Positions 24,120-38,239 are shown, numbered from the stretch's first letter. The stretch is DNA of 64,000 nucleotides from Drosophila persimilis (GCF_003286085.1 NW_020825298.1:4836001-4900000), one strand, 5' to 3'. Made by a program: numbers and translations. The notes: generated by a model not told the origin, from the sequence alone.

Positions 24120-27100
24120 GGTGAACAAAAGGGTTCTGGGACATGCTTGTAGTTAAATAAATATTTAATACCATGATTCAGATCAAAGGCACCCCGAAAT
24201 AAAAGCTGTTCAGTGAAATACCCACAACTATCGAATATCCCCCCCGCAGTCGGATGATATTTCTCCCAAACGAGTATTTTCCGGCTATTAGCCCCCCGCC
24301 CCCCCTTGGAAAACTAAACGTAACACAATAGCATTCCATTTGCCAGGCACCAACAACAATGGCCACCGAATGGAACTAATATTTGGCAAACAAAAAGAAT
24401 GCCAGCATAAAAATCACAATAAAATAAAACAAAACCAGAGAACAACAGGAGGAAACACAGAGGAGGACAGGAGACCAGGAGACCAGGAGGAGGAGCTCCT
24501 CGAGCGATGGGGGGGTGGGGGGGTGCCACACACACACAGGTTGAAAGCTTTCTCCAGTCCTGCAGCGCCTTTTGTACGGCTGATGTGTTTGCATGGTGAT
24601 TTTTTGCTAGCACGCGATATCCTTGCTGGCTCCTGCTCCGGCTCCTTGTGTTTGTCCTCCCCATGACTGGCGCTGTCTTGCGGGTCTGTTTGCCGCCGAC
24701 TGGCTGTCATATGGGCATCGCATTCAACTATTGTTTGTGCCTGGCCTGCATTGTGCCTCCTCAAACAAAGGCCAAGAGCCAACATGTGTCGTTGGTTATT
24801 TATTTGGATTTATTGCCAAGTCGCTGCCACGCACTGCAGTTAATTAGAGCTGGGCATGGGGCTGCAAGGGGGGGCGTAGAGATGCCCCAAATACCTTCGA
24901 ATCCTCCGGCGGGGGCGGAGGGGGAGGGGGCGCTCCAGGGACAGCTGAAGGCCAGCCGCCACGTTGCAACTGCAACAAAAAGGTGTTCTCTTTCTCCGGG
25001 TGTCATGTCTTCATTGCCTGCCGCAAACAACAACAACAACTGCCACAAATTTATGCACGCACAGGCAGCTGGCTGCATTTTTTGCAAGGCCTCTCTCCGC
25101 CTCTTTTGGGGGGGCGGAGTGGCCTGCTGCAGGTGCAACAACGGCCAGAGCCAGCACGTGGCATGTGCAACAATGATGTCAAACAAAATATGCAGTCAGA
25201 TCTAACAGGCCAGAGAATGGGCTCACAGACACACGGTCCGGGGCTCGGGCTCGGGCTGTGGCTGTGATTGGGTTGTCACCAGCCCGTCGCCTGCAGAGGC
25301 CTTAACGGTGGCATTTTTCGCGAGGCTAAAACCTGGAATGATGGCTAAAAGAGCTCTGGGAACTCCTATCCATTCAGGCATAGTTTTCTTAATCATAGCC
25401 GCACTTGTTTAAACACCCCAAAGGACTGTGGCCAGTGCCGACACAAAAACACATCAATAATTGATCATATTTAGGCAGGGACACGCCCCCTGGCAGCGTC
25501 CCGCCCTTGCCTAAGCATCGAAATTAGCGCAAATAACAATTAAAAATGCTTGAATGCATTTAATTACGAGCATTTTGTTGATTGTTTGGGCAAATATACT
25601 CGATTCAAATCCACAAAACGCACAAAACACAAAACTAATCAAAAATGCACAATTAATTAAAATTATCGAGAAAAAAATAGAGAAGGAAAACCAAAATCGT
25701 TAATGAGTTGATTAATAAACAATTAGAAAAAAGGCCAACGAGGGGGGGTTGGGGGGGCGGAAGGAGCAACAATAGTTGGCAAATCGATTGAAATTTATGA
25801 GCTGGTAATTGACGCCCACACACACGGTCCCCAGAGCCAGAGCCAGGCCCGAACCAGGCCCACAGATCGGGCCATAACTCAGACTGTGCCAAGTGGCGAC
25901 TGTTGTAAATCAAGCGAGGGCCCAACTCTCTGTTCGCTCTCTTGGCATGCAAACTTGCACCAGTCTTCCACTCCCCGAAACAGGCTCAGATCGCCTGCCA
26001 GATACCCGAAAATACAGTGGGGCGGGGGGACGCGGGGGGGTGTGCCCCATAGTGGGTGGAGCAGTGGCAGCCACTGCACTTGGCTTCTGCAGTTGCAAAT
26101 TTCTTACTTGGGCCTAGGCCTGGACACGCCTACAACTGCTCGGCTGCCCCCAGGTTCTTGTGGGGGCCGCACACACACACACACAACTGTTGATTGTCGG
26201 ATAAGTGGCATCCACGACTCGACTGTGGCTGGAGCACAGGCCTGGCTTTTGGGAGACTCTCGCCAATATGTTAATTGCACAAAACAGAAGCCGCCAGGCA
26301 GCGTTTGGGGGGGCTCCAGGGGGCGGGAGGGGGTTAGCAGATTGTCAAAGTTCAAATTGAAATTAAAATAAATGTTTCACAGCATTAATTGCTTCATTAA
26401 GAGGCAAGAACTGGCGTGTTTAGGGCAGTCATAGATGCAATATTGTATCTGTGAGATACTACTAATTACTGGTGCTCCCCTAAAAGATACTTTTGTGCAA
26501 CTTCCCACCTTCCACTTTGCTGGCTACTCCCCATTCAAGGCACTTCTTGGACATGCTGTATCTCACAGATAACTGCCTTTGTATCTTCTTTTTTAAACCT
26601 ATTTGTTGTCCCTCACTTTCTGTGCCCCAATTTCAAGGCCCGTTCGCCAAAATTGAAATTAATTTAGAGACACAAAAACGCGTTAATTGAAACATTAGAG
26701 CCCAAACATTTGATTGCTTAATTTACATGAAAATTAACTAAACCAAGGAGGCCGAGGCCGAGGCCGCGGCCGAGGACGAAATCTCAGAGAAAAATGCCAG
26801 AAACAGCAGAGGCAACGCCGCACGGTGGGAGGGGGAGGGTGGGAGGGTGGTGGGGGGTAGTCATCATCATCATCATCATCCCCCATCTAGGGGTTAGAGG
26901 ACAGTTCGAGTTCATAAAGACGCAGACCATTAAGACGTTTTAATTCTTGATTTTGCACCCTCGTTGGGGTCCCCCTCCCCCGTCCCCCCCATCCCCCTCC
27001 GACGTTGAGGATGCTGTCAATTTCTGGCCTTCTCGGGCCAACGTCTGTTGCCTTTTTCTGGTTGTCGTTTTATTCTTTTTAATTTCGTCTGAGCGCGTCT

Positions 27101-28090
27101 TTTTTATGCCGTCGAGGCTCATTAGATTTGCAAAATGTTCTCTCATCTCTGATGGGTGGTCGTTAATGTTATTAGGTTCTTGGTCTCTGACCCTCGCCTG
27201 GGCCGTGGATCCCCCAAGGAAAATGCAATTGGATTAATAAATGCCATTAGATAGAGCAAGTGTTTTATTTTTATTCCATTTTTGGGGCGTATAATTTGTA
27301 TTTATGCCATCATTTCATGCCACATTTGAGTCGAGTTATGGAGAGTGTCAGGCGACCCCCCCCCCCCCCCCCCCCACATCCGTCCTGGCATTTGTCATTT
27401 TTCCGCTGGGTCACGTGTGCCCTCCCCCCCCCCCCCCCCACGTGTGGGTGTGGTCCGACATTTTTTGGACAACAATTAGAGAAAAGATACAGCAAAGCGC
27501 GGGGTTTTTTATTTGAATATAAATGAAGTGAAATTAAAAGGCAACTGTTGACAAAGGCCCAGCGGTCAAGGTGGACAGGGGGGGGGGTGGGGGGGTCTGG
27601 GGTCATGTGTGGAGGCGAAGCGCTCCATCATCAAAGCCAACGCACGTGTCTGGGCGTTGAATGAAGTCCGGCAAATGCTTTTGACACCTTTCAGTCGAGG
27701 GCACAGCAAAAAAAGAAACAAAAAAGCAGCAGCAACAACACCCAATGTAAAAGGTCACAAAGCCAAACAATTAGAAAGGTCAGGTGGGTGGTCCACGCCC
27801 ACATTGGAGGCTGGGTTCATAATATTCAAAAATCTCTGACCGCCTGCTAATGAGAAAACTCTGCTCCTGCTCCTGCTCCTGCGCCTGGTTTGGGCTGGTG
27901 GAGAGCTCAATGAACTCGAAATTTGAGGCACGAAAGGGAGAGTGTCTCAATATCTTACAGGATGACGCCTGGCTGGTTCCAAAGGTGGTCAAGGGAGGTC
28001 TTGGGTCTTGGAGGAGGGACAGTTCTATGGGGTTTCCTATCGAGGGGGAAAGGGGACCCTATTTGAGACCTTGTCTAACAGATCTACTAA
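24120..28090. other. Non-coding DNA, no gene seen
   Basis: Contains long poly-C tracts (27357-27375 and about 27424-27439), a short CAT trinucleotide run (26862-26880) and GGCCGAGGCCGAGGCC repeats (26751-26772). Open frames across these tracts are not credible genes. Confidence 0.5.
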
Positions 28091-28093
28091 AAA

Positions 28094-28508
28094 TCCCTAT
28101 GGGGTGACTTTTTAGTATCCAGATACTTGCCTTTTATGGCCATATTTTTGCCAATTTTCTATCTTATCAACAATTTCCTCTATGATGCCTCTTAGATGCT
28201 TCGATAAAAGAACTATTTCATTTAGATTTATCTCCATATTCCTACACATTTTATCCCATGTAACTTTTAGAGGTAAAATATCTCCCATGCTACATATTTA
28301 CTCCCTATGGGGCGATCTTTTAGTATCCAAATACTTGCCTTTTATGGCCATATTTTTACCAATTTTGTATCTTATCAACAATTTCCTCTAAGAGGCAACT
28401 TTGGCCTCCTTAAAACAACTATTTCACTTCGATTTATCTCCTTATTCCCACACATTTTATCCCATGTAACTTTTAGAGGTAGAATATCTCCCTTGCTACA
28501 TATTTAAC
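28094..28508. repeat. Two-copy tandem duplication, 208-bp period
   Basis: The sequence beginning TCCCTATGGGG at 28094 recurs at 28302 and is alignable end to end (ending GCTACATATTTA in both). Differences are scattered substitutions and a few small indels, so the event is not very recent. AT-rich, with no coding potential. Confidence 0.9.
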
Positions 28509-28509
28509 C

Positions 28510-31500
28510 CCTGCCGACCTTAAATAGCGTTCCTTCTGTGATTGAATCAGTCTAAGCTAATTCCCCTCAATCCACACACTCGAAAAGGGCCCCCCATCGA
28601 AGGGCATATCCTTGGGGATTACGTCTGGCGGCAGGAAACAAATTGAGTTCTTTTTCGGCAAATGAAACTAAACGAATTAAAGGGCCAGAAAATAATTAAA
28701 TGATAAACTAATCTACACCCAAGCCTTTAATAAGTGGCAGAGCGGCGCTGATGTATCTACGTATCTGCACATCTATTCCTCTATCTATAGATGGCTGGGG
28801 CCTGGTCCTGGCTGGGCTCCACCGCCTGGGCAAATAATTATTATTTTTCGAAACTATAAATCTGCTTACAAAATATTTTCGTGCATTTTTCTGAGGCAGC
28901 CGCCACCCACAGCACCAGTCTGGTGCCACGGCAATGATATACAGTTTTCAATTAAAAATTATAGTCTAATGAAATTTTGCAGCAACGCCGCCAGGCCTTG
29001 GCTTGGGGGATAGCCACCCCGCCCCCGCCCCCATCTGGATAATTGCCAGGGCACAACTTTTTGCTGCTGCTGTGGAGGGGAGGGGAGGGGGTACCTGGGG
29101 CCTGCCTCCAACATCAACAACATTTTGTCATCGTCTCGTGTAGTCCGTATGAGTCTTTTGATTTATGCTATTTACTTTTTATCAAGCTCAGAAAATAATT
29201 ACAGGGACAGGGACAGGGGACCAGGACTCCCCTTTTGGGGCACATTTTTCGATCAAATTTCTTAGTTTACAAAAACTACAAAACGCCGTTTCGACCCACA
29301 AAATATTTTGGTATGAAAAATGTCCAAATTGCAAACCGAAAAATTTCCTCCTGTATGTCCTGTGTGTCTGCTCTATAGTTTGCCTTTTTGTTTGCCTTTC
29401 CAATAGTTGCTGGCCCGAATGCGGGGTGGGGGGGTGTGAGGGCGGGAGGAGCACCTGTCCCATAACACATGTCCTGTGCAGGACAGGACCTTCTCTGGAC
29501 TCCTGCCTCTGTGTAATCCGAAACATTGTTGGTTTTAGTTTTTCTAGGCTTTTGTTTATAGTTTGAGTAATTTGCTTTTAAGCGGTTTTTAATATCAAAG
29601 TATTGCTGGAAATATTTCCAACCCCCGGGAACCCGGGAACCCGTTATACTCAAACTTTTCATCCCGAAAATGCGTAGAAAATCTGTTTGAAATTGTTATG
29701 TCATTTTTATGCTAAATATTCCAGAAAATCAAGAGTCAAGGGGAGGGGTGGGGGGTGGAAACACCCAAAAAACAAACTCAAGAAGTCATCAAAATGTAAC
29801 TCAAGACAAAGTGCGACTAATTTCGGTTTTGTTCTGGGTTTTCTTTTTTTTTGGGCTCATTTTGGCATTCGTTTCAGTTTTTTCTTCCACAAAGAGGTGT
29901 TCCTTTCTCCCCCCCCAACAGTTCATTAGCCAGAATTTACAGTCTCATTTAGGAAATGCAACCAAAGCGGAAGCCCCCCTTTTGGGCTGATGCTTTAGAT
30001 ACTTTTTGGTCTAAACATCTGAGGCCACACCGTCCGCACAATTACCATGAATATTAAGCCACAATAAGAGGCCAAAAGCCGGCAGCTGAAGTCCGCAATT
30101 GATGGAGCCACAGATGTTTTTCCTGTGGTTGTGGTTTCGGTTTACCTTTTGCGGGGCGGAGAGGGTGGATCCAAAAAGTTTTCAGCAGGAGGTCCTCCCC
30201 CCTATCTCTCTCTTGGAAGCACCAAATGCATTTTTAATGAAATTTATGTGCGTTTCGCATTAGTAATTGAAATGGGAATGGAAATGGTTTTCCTCTGCTG
30301 AGGGTTTGAGGAAATTCGAGGGGTTTTCCACTCAGTTTTGCACTCGGTTTGGAGGCTTATCTGTGCCTAGTTTTTGCTACTATTTTAATACATTTTAAAA
30401 GCATTTAGTCCTTAATTATTTCATACGCTGTAGTCCCCTTCTCTCTCTTCAATCGAATATTCCTTCTCTGCGTTCCATATCTTTCTAGCTTTCTCTTATT
30501 TCCATCAAAATAGAACAGAATGGAATATTTTCCACCAGAAAAAAACAAAGAAAAATCTAAATTTGTTCCAAAAAATACCAGCATTTAGAAAACAATCACT
30601 CTTTGGGGCTAATCAAGTGCGTTCCCAGGAGAAATGCGTGCCGACTCTCTCTCGCTCCGCCCTTACACGCCCCCTTCCCCCCCTCGGCCACCCCCTAGCC
30701 CGCCCATTACATACGCAGTTAACTCAATTCCTGCTGCTGTCCATTTGCCCAGTCGGCGGCCAAATTGAATTCAAATTCAATTTGAACTTTTCAATTTCGT
30801 TGCCTGCAGAAGAGTTTTTCGCACAGAGGGCGGAACAATTTCCACATTTCGAATGCGTAAAATGTAATGAAAATTATGAGCCCAACAACAGCACAAAAAA
30901 AAAAAAGAAAAAAAAGTGAAAGCTAAATGAAATTTTACAAACCAAATTGTTCATGCACTTTTGAGCAACACTTTCAGCGTTAACAGACAGCAGCCAAGGG
31001 GGGGTGGGGGCCCACGGGGAACTCAGACAGGAATGCGGGACAGTCGAGTGAATGAAATGAAACATAAATTTAAATTGAAATTGAAATACGGCTTCGGCTT
31101 CAGACTTGAGCCCGCGGGCATCCTTTTTGTTTGGTGTGACTTTTGACACCCGTCCAGGGATCCCACTACACTAGTTATGGCAGCAACAACTTTAATCAGT
31201 CTGGCCCACCCCCTCCCCCCTCATTCGAGGCTTTTACGAGGCCCTTGGCCAGTTGATGAGGTCCTGCGCGTCCAGGTACTGCCCGTCCAGGACGTCACAC
31301 ATTGTTGAGCAAACATAAAAAGACGCTGGCTGGGATCAGACATCCCTCATTTAGTCGACCAAAGGGCTACTCTTTTGGCCAAGAGTTGCAGCCACACCGA
31401 GGCAAAGCTTTTATAGTGGAAATTCTCCCAAAAACTAAAGGTTACCAAAAATATAAAGAGCGCAACTCCTTTGTATGGCACTCCTTGCCGTTTAGTACTC

Positions 31501-31660
31501 CCCCCCCCCACTCCAAAGGGGACCCCCTTCAAGCCCGGCCAACAATTATTATTTTACAAATTGATATTTATGAAGCAATTTACAAAATGTTTTTACGCCA
31601 AACGACTTTTTCACATCTCCTCGCCAGGCGCTGCAGTCGCCGTTTCGAGGGGTTTGGGCC
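28510..31660. other. Non-coding DNA, no gene seen
   Basis: No supported exon. An A-rich tract lies at 30894-30916. Nothing else recognisable stands out. Confidence 0.45.
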
Positions 31661-31671
31661 CTGCACAAACA

Positions 31672-31863
31672 ATGCACAGATTGCAGTCGGTCCTGGTCCT
31701 GGTCCTCATCCTGGCTCTGGCCCTTGGGCCTTTGGCTGCTTCCCCAAACACACACAAACAAACTGCATTGGCATTGCAGTCGGGCAAAAAATGTCATGAA
31801 TTTCATTGCGGGTTCGACCCTCGGAGGAGGGGGAGGGGTGTGGTTGGGTCGTTGGGACTCTGA
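31672..31863 (+). CDS. Weak ORF for a 63-residue peptide with a signal-peptide-like start
   Basis: The ATG at 31672 opens a frame whose first 22 residues (MHRLQSVLVLVLILALALG..) look like a signal peptide. A short tail with two cysteines (KKCHEFHC) and an arginine-rich end follows. The hydrophobic stretch comes from a CCTGGTCCT-type repeat, so it may be accidental. There is no recognised family, TATA box or splice site. A chance ORF is more likely than a gene. Confidence 0.15.
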   Translation: MHRLQSVLVLVLILALALGPLAASPNTHKQTALALQSGKKCHEFHCGFDPRRRGRGVVGSLGL

Positions 31864-32116
31864 CTTCTCTGGCGGAGGCCCACAAATGTTTATTAATTTT
31901 ATTGAACAATTAATTAAATGCGGGCAAAATGTTTTGTCAGCGCCCAATGACGACGACAGCTGCAGACGACGAGGCGATGGAGTCTCCTCCTTTTTTGGGT
32001 CGTTGCAGTCCGCCTGCAAGTATGCAGCACAATATTAAAATACCACAAAAACGACACTCCCCTCCCCTACACACCACTCCGATCCCAGGCAGGGTCCTTG
32101 GATAATACTGGCGGGG

Positions 32117-32601
32117 TTGCTAGAGGTTATAGGATTCCCAATTGGGGTTCTGGGGCTGTTTCGAAAGAGATTTCGCGTTGAAAACACACAGAAATTGTGG
32201 TAGAAATATAAATATCCTCCATCAGGCTTGAAAAAGGGGGCTTCAAGGGCTTAAAAGTGGGAGAAAAAATGGCATTCACGATGGCTTGAAAGATTTCTAT
32301 GGATTTTTTACATAATTCTGCGAGTTTTTTCTTAAAGAAATATTTGCTAGAGGTTAGACGATTCCGAAATGGGGTTCTGGGGCTGTTCTTAAAGAAATTT
32401 AGCATTGAAAAAAATACAGAAATTGTGGCTTAAACCCTTAACAGGCTTAGGAAATGATCTGCCCTTGCAAACTTGTGGAAGGAAAATTCTAAAAAAGGCA
32501 GAAAAAATATCCTCCACGATGGCCTGAATGATTTCTAGGGACACTTTTGTACGTTGGATTTTTTACATAATTTTTGGTGTATTTTCTTAAAGAAATATAT
32601 T
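32117..32601. repeat. Degenerate two-copy tandem duplication, about 227-257 bp units
   Basis: TTGCTAGAGGTTA occurs at 32117 and 32344. Both copies continue through GGGGTTCTGGGGCTGTT, ACAGAAATTGTGG, CACGATGGC, ATTTTTTACATAAT and CTTAAAGAAATAT in the same order. The second copy carries insertions, so the duplication is older than the one at 28.1 kb. Confidence 0.85.
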
Positions 32602-32984
32602 TCAAATATGAATTATGACCATTTTTACCCTTGAAAAATCTTTTAAACTCCACCAAAAAGCCCCCCGCGAAACTGCAGCCTGGAATGCCCCTGAAAATAT
32701 TTTCGTTTTTCATGAACTGCAACAGCAGTTGCAACAACAACCAAAGGCCAGTTAGCAGTCAATGCAAATGTTGCAGTCACTAATTGTTTTTATTGAAATG
32801 GGCCGGCCCCGCCCCCGCCTCCGCCTCCGCCGCCAAGCAAAAATAAGGAATATTTCGAAAATGAAAATAGCCAAAAAGGCGGCCCAAAACAAATGCAGAC
32901 CATAATATTTTAGACGTTATTTAATGGCAATTTATTTGCATATTGTTGTACGGAAAGGGGGGGCTCTTTTGGTGTGGGAGGGTA

Positions 32985-33001
32985 GGGGGGGGGGGGGGGG
33001 G
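32985..33001 (+). repeat. Poly(G) tract, G17
   Basis: An uninterrupted run of 17 G follows GGTA. It lies next to a second G7 tract at 32956-32963 and may form a G-quadruplex. Confidence 0.9.
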
Positions 33002-36000
33002 ACGATAGCGATATGCACTTGACACTCAAGTGGACGTAGCACACATGAAAAGCAAACCCAAGAGCCCCACCCCCGGGCGTCTACCGGGGGTTGCTTTCGG
33101 TTTTCGAAAAAGGTTTTTTGGTTTTTTGGGTTTTTTGGTTTTTTGCGAGTGCACGGTAGTACCCTCTGCTATTTAGCGGCGTGGTGCGCTTAAGCAAATA
33201 CAAATTTACATTTCGCTGCCATAAACACTTTTAAATTTGAATTTCATTCGAGTTTTTTTTTGCATCCGCCCTGCATGCAAATTGAAATTGATGCCGAGGT
33301 AAACAGTTTCAATGGCAGAGATCACCCGCCAGATATTGGAGGGGAAAGGTCAGCTGTGGCCGCCAACCCCCTCCTCCCCGCAGGCAGGAGCTTAGCCCTG
33401 GCCAATTGCGTTGACATCCTGGACCGCAGGCCCTCGGGAAATGTCTTGGCCATAAGTCAAAGCCACTTCACAAAACACTTCCGGCTCACTGGTACGTTCT
33501 GTGGCTTTTCTATTATCCGCTTGTTGGATTTCCTTTTATGCTGGAGTTTTTCTTTTTGCCTGCCTGATGCCCTGCGTTTGGATGGTGGGGTCCAATGGTG
33601 ATTGAGAGGAGTTTGTGGAGGGCTCAACGATGATTGAAAGGTACAGAAATGTAGGGACTATTTGTGGCAGGAAAGTCTTGGCCAAATTGGACAGGAGTCT
33701 TTGGGTTTGGGGGCTATCTTTAGGTCCTATCCTTGTGCTATCCGCCTCGAACTCTTAGAAGTGGGAAGGGCATCTACTAGTTCCCATTTGTCGCATTTGG
33801 GACCTCCTTGGAGCTCCGTTCCCACCCCTGCCCCCAGACCTCTCAAGTGCGCCCACAAGTAGCTCTCTTTCTTCTTCTACATTTCACTCCTTTCTCCTTT
33901 CTTTCTGCCCTTTTTGCGGGTATGGCAATTGAAATGGTATTTTCATTTCCTAGTGTGCACTTGTTGCTCCCCAAAGAGAGAGGGGGTTGCGGGGGGCTTC
34001 CTTCGACAAGGGTTTTATTTTGGCACAAAAGTTGAAACTTTACCATCTCCCCCACCCTTCCCCTCCACTCCCCCGCCCCATCCCCGCCTTTGTTGGTAGT
34101 TTTTCGGTGGTTGTTCCGACCCTCGCCCGAACCCTTAGCGTTTCCAGCGACACTCGAAAAAAGAAGAAAATCGTCGCACAAAAAAGGGGCGTTTAGTGGC
34201 CGGAGAACCCTTGTTGTTTTTGTTAAATTTTGCAGAAAGTCACCAAAAAATCTCGCCCTTACTCCGCTTTCCCTTTGAGCTTTCGGTGGTTTTCGGGTGC
34301 TGCCGGGGGTTTTTTGTTTAGCCTTTTGGGTATTTAAACTAAGCGGATTGTGTGGGTGACATGAGTAGGTGTTAAGTGGCTTTGTCACTGCTGCCACGGG
34401 GGCGGGGCGGGGCCCCCTGTGTGTGGGAAAATGTGGGTATTACCATTGCCAAAGAAGCCAGAAGTCATACAATGCCGCTCGGAGGAGGACAGGCCTGTAA
34501 TACCTCTAGCAAACCCTCAAGACGGCGCCTAAATCGGTTATGGCCTACCTATCACCTATCCCCATCGATGGAGTCCCATTAGATTCATATTTCCTACCAA
34601 AATCCATCAGAGTTTGGGGAGCATTTAATCACTTTGCCTTTTGCACTCAATTTAAGCGTTTAATTGCTTTTTGCAATCATTCGAACCACTTTTCCGAGTC
34701 TCTCAAATTCGAAAATCTCAGAAAATTAATCAGTTCTCTCTCTCTCTGTGCCGCTCCCCCTCCTCTCTGCCCGAAAGTCTGTGCAATTAATCCAACTCAA
34801 ATGACTGACTGACTCGAATCGGCCTCCGCCTCCGCCTCCGCCTCAGACACACACAGAGATCTGTAGAACGTGTGGCAGAGTCCTCGGCATATCTGAGGCA
34901 ATAAATCGTTTGCTGCTGCTGTTAATTTGCAATTCCGATTTCAATTTGAGCCACAATTTTTGCACCGAAAAATATGCCCAACGGGCAATTGCCCGACTCC
35001 TTGCCAGGGCATCCCCGATTCCGGATTCCAGCCCACAGTGACCGCAAACAGTCGACGTGTTTGGTCAGGGTGGCCCGTAGCCCTCGGGGTGGTGGTGGGG
35101 TCTCTCCATGTGGATGCGGTTATCCTGCGTCCGTTCCGTACATGCGTCCGTTTGTAAGCCATTCATTTGTCCAATCATTCAACCGGAAGCTATACCGTTT
35201 GACACACATACACACACACACACACGCACACGCCCATCCGGTTGGGGCCCCCCGCTGGGGGTGTCACACACTCGGACACTCGGGCATGACACATGCAAAT
35301 TTCCAGCTGCTCTGCAACAGGGCGCCATCCTCCATCCGCCACCCACTTCCACATCCTCGTCCTCATCCGCTCGGGCCATGTGTCATGCGAGTGGCAGTCG
35401 CCACTTAATTCATTTGATGCCGTAATTTGGCAATTTCTCGCAGATTTCCACAGTCTGACATTCGGATTTGATCAATTAATTTGAATAACACCGGTCATTT
35501 ATCATGTCGCGGCACCCAGTCACAGTCACAGTCACCGCCAAAAAGGGTTCGGTATGCGGCCAGGTCTAGGTCTAGGGTGGTTCGGGCCATATTGGAGGAG
35601 ACAGACGCAGTACCAGCATAATCCCTCATTGAGTGACTGCCCTCACGGGGGATTTGAATTGTTTTTTTTTTGGTGCAGGTTTTTTTAGAGAAGGTTTTTA
35701 GATGGAAGAGATGGAATATATATAGACTCGCGATGGAGATGCCATTTAAAAGCGTCTTTTTTTTAAACAATTACAAATATAAGGGTCTTCTTTTAGTGAG
35801 GTTGGATTATATATAAATAAACATAGAACTAAACGTTTTATATGGCTCGGTAATACTTATGTATTGTATTCCACATCAATTGTGGCTATCATTTGCTCAT
35901 TTTCCATTACCACAAATAATCATAATAAATGACAAACAAAATGCTTAAATTATGTTTTTTAATAAGCCCAAAAATACTTTACGGCACTGCTCCGGCCACA

Positions 36001-37390
36001 CCCACTTTTCTTTTCTTTTCTTTTCTTGTTCGTTTTTTCCTCGAGCAAAAGTCACGTAAAAAAGTAAGCGGAACAAAAAAGAAACAAGCTCAATGGGAAA
36101 ACAAGTAAAGCCACAAAAGGCGACTCTTTGGATACCCTTTAAAAATGTTTAGTTTTCAGGAACTTTTCCCTCGGTGTCTGTCTATTCCCTCTTAGAGACA
36201 CAGGACTCTGTATTGCCGGAAATACTTCCTTTTTTTTGCGCTTCCAACCATCTGCTTCAGATCATAACACCCACACCCCATTGTTAGGGCATACAAAAGA
36301 AGACACGGCTGCTTAGATAAATGAATGCGAATTACGAGAAAGACACGGAGTGTGGCGGGTGGGGCATGTCTGCGGGGAGGCCATGGCAGTGCCACACACT
36401 TTGCATACTCGAATTTCGGCGGCAGCATTCGGAAATAAGCGTGAAGCCGCAGCAACTGTCTAAAATTTGTTGTTTGGAAAAATCTTTTCTGAAAAGCAGC
36501 GGAAAGCCCAAAAAACCAAAAAACCAAAGGAGCAAAGAACAAAAAAAAAACACGAAATACAAATGACTTTTTATGTTGATTTCATGGACGCAGCTGTTTC
36601 GGGGGTCCTTGGGCTCCGCCGTACTCATAATTTATTATCCTGCACGGTTTGTTTTATGAACTTTAAATAAAAATTTATTAGCAGCCAAGGGATGGAGGGG
36701 AGTGCCGGCAATGGCGGCAGTGGCGGGGCAGAAAAAGTCGAACAAGTTGTGCGGCAAGCGGCATGCGGCATGCGGCATGTGGCTGTCGCAAGACAGTTTG
36801 CATTTTTGATTAATTTTCATTCGGCTGCTATCGACGATGCATCAATCAAAGTTTTCAACATTCTGTCCGTGAAATGAAACAAGAAGAAAGGAGATTCGCC
36901 TCCCCCTCTGAAAGGGGAGCTCTCTTCAGGGTTTCGTCTGCAATCGGGAGTATGATGTATGGGCCTATCAATAAATTTGACAAATACAGCAAATGGTCAA
37001 GTTATCGGAAGGTTTTATTGGGAAAGTTTTCTGAAAACCAAAGGGAGGGGAACACAGAATATTTTCTATAAAATATTAATTCTCGTAAATGTTCTACCAA
37101 AAATACAGCTTATAGCAGATTCCATTTATTGACACCTTTTGAAAACCAGAAAACATTTTTCAAGAGATTCCCCCCCTTGACGACAGACATCCCCCCCACC
37201 CATTGCTTGCCAAGATTTGCTCCAACTTTCATTTGTTGACGTCCGTCTGATCCCCGTCTGAGACAGCATCCCCAAAAACGAACGACGAAGAAATCTTAAT
37301 CCAGTCTAAGGGGGGAAAAAATGTAATACAATCTCACAATTTAACGCTACTTATGCACGGCGTATGAATTTCATGCCATTTGTAAGCCAC
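33002..37390. other. Non-coding DNA, no gene seen
   Basis: Contains a GGTTTTTT minisatellite (33113-33145), a (CCTCCG)n run (34823-34842), (CA)n with CGCACACG (35204-35232), and a TTTTC repeat (36006-36027). No exon is supported on either strand. Confidence 0.45.
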
Positions 37391-37394
37391 TCCG

Positions 37395-37625
37395 AAAGCA
37401 GAGAAAGCAAATTTGTTCTCCGTTCACGGCAGTCCTCTAGGAAGCAACAGAAGCAAAATAAACGAGGGGAAAACGTTGTGAGACGCAGCTACGGCCGCGA
37501 CTCTACAGAGGGCGCACCCTGCCCGATGAGGGTCAGCTCTTTTAGACTCTCAGATCTAGGCGCCCATCGAAACGGACAAACGGACAGATAGACCTCTATA
37601 CGCTTTGAGTATCGGGTATACAAAT
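37395..37625 (-). mobile_element. Partial DINE-1/INE-1-like (Helitron-derived) element
   Basis: Read on the minus strand, the piece begins with TATACCCGATACTCAAAG and continues into TCTGTCCGTTTGTCCGTTTC, the typical order at one end of Drosophila DINE-1 elements (compare the copy at 63.5 kb). It then runs into GCAGGGTGCGCCCTCTGTAG. The far boundary near 37395 is estimated. It is non-autonomous and not coding. Confidence 0.6.
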
Positions 37626-37739
37626 ATTAGATATAATTCGATTCCAACAATAGATCTGTAAGAGGCATTGAGACCTGACAACACTAAATATTTGGGATTA
37701 TTCGTTAATGTGTCAAATCATAGAGAAAACATTCTCTTT

Positions 37740-38210
37740 TCTCACTTACCCATAATCTTTCTGTTCTTTTCTCATATGCTCAAAACCGCACCGAAACCGC
37801 TAGCGAAACGCACAAAGAGATTTCCAATAAGAACATAAACTTTAGGCATTCATTTATTAATATTATATATATTATAATATATAATCACTCATTCTTTTTG
37901 ATTCTCTTCTTCACATCATCCCACTACAACGAGTAATGGTAGTGGGAAAGAGACAAAACTTGACGAATTTTCGCGCAAGCACATCAAACGAAAAAAAAAG
38001 CGACATAACACATTTTCGATTTTGGCACATGAAAAAAAAGAAATTTTGCAAAAATAATAAGCTTATCTACACTGCTGCACTTTTCCTTCGACGAGCTGCA
38101 TTTTTGTTGCCATTTTGCATTTTTCTGCGCCCCCGCAAACGAAACGCACAATATTTCCAATAAGAGAGCGCAAACTTTATGCATATTAATTTAAGGTGAG
38201 GCACTAGAGG
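37740..38210 (+). repeat. Diverged unit of the foldback-like repeat family
   Basis: It shares an ordered set of blocks with the unit starting at 38240: GATTCTCTTCTTCAC, a GTGGGAAAG(A/G)GACAAAACTT block, GATTTTGGCACA and GCACTTTTCCTT(C/A). It then has its own sequence related to CGAAACGCACAA..TTTCCAATAAGA, which also occurs twice (about 37806 and 38139). This is the outermost, most diverged direct copy. Confidence 0.7.
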
Positions 38211-38239
38211 GCGGAAGTTCGTGTAGACACACGTAACAA

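Noticed and set aside
33260-33601. A 113-codon plus-strand frame
   Set aside because: No family resemblance, codon bias, or splice or promoter context. Probably chance.
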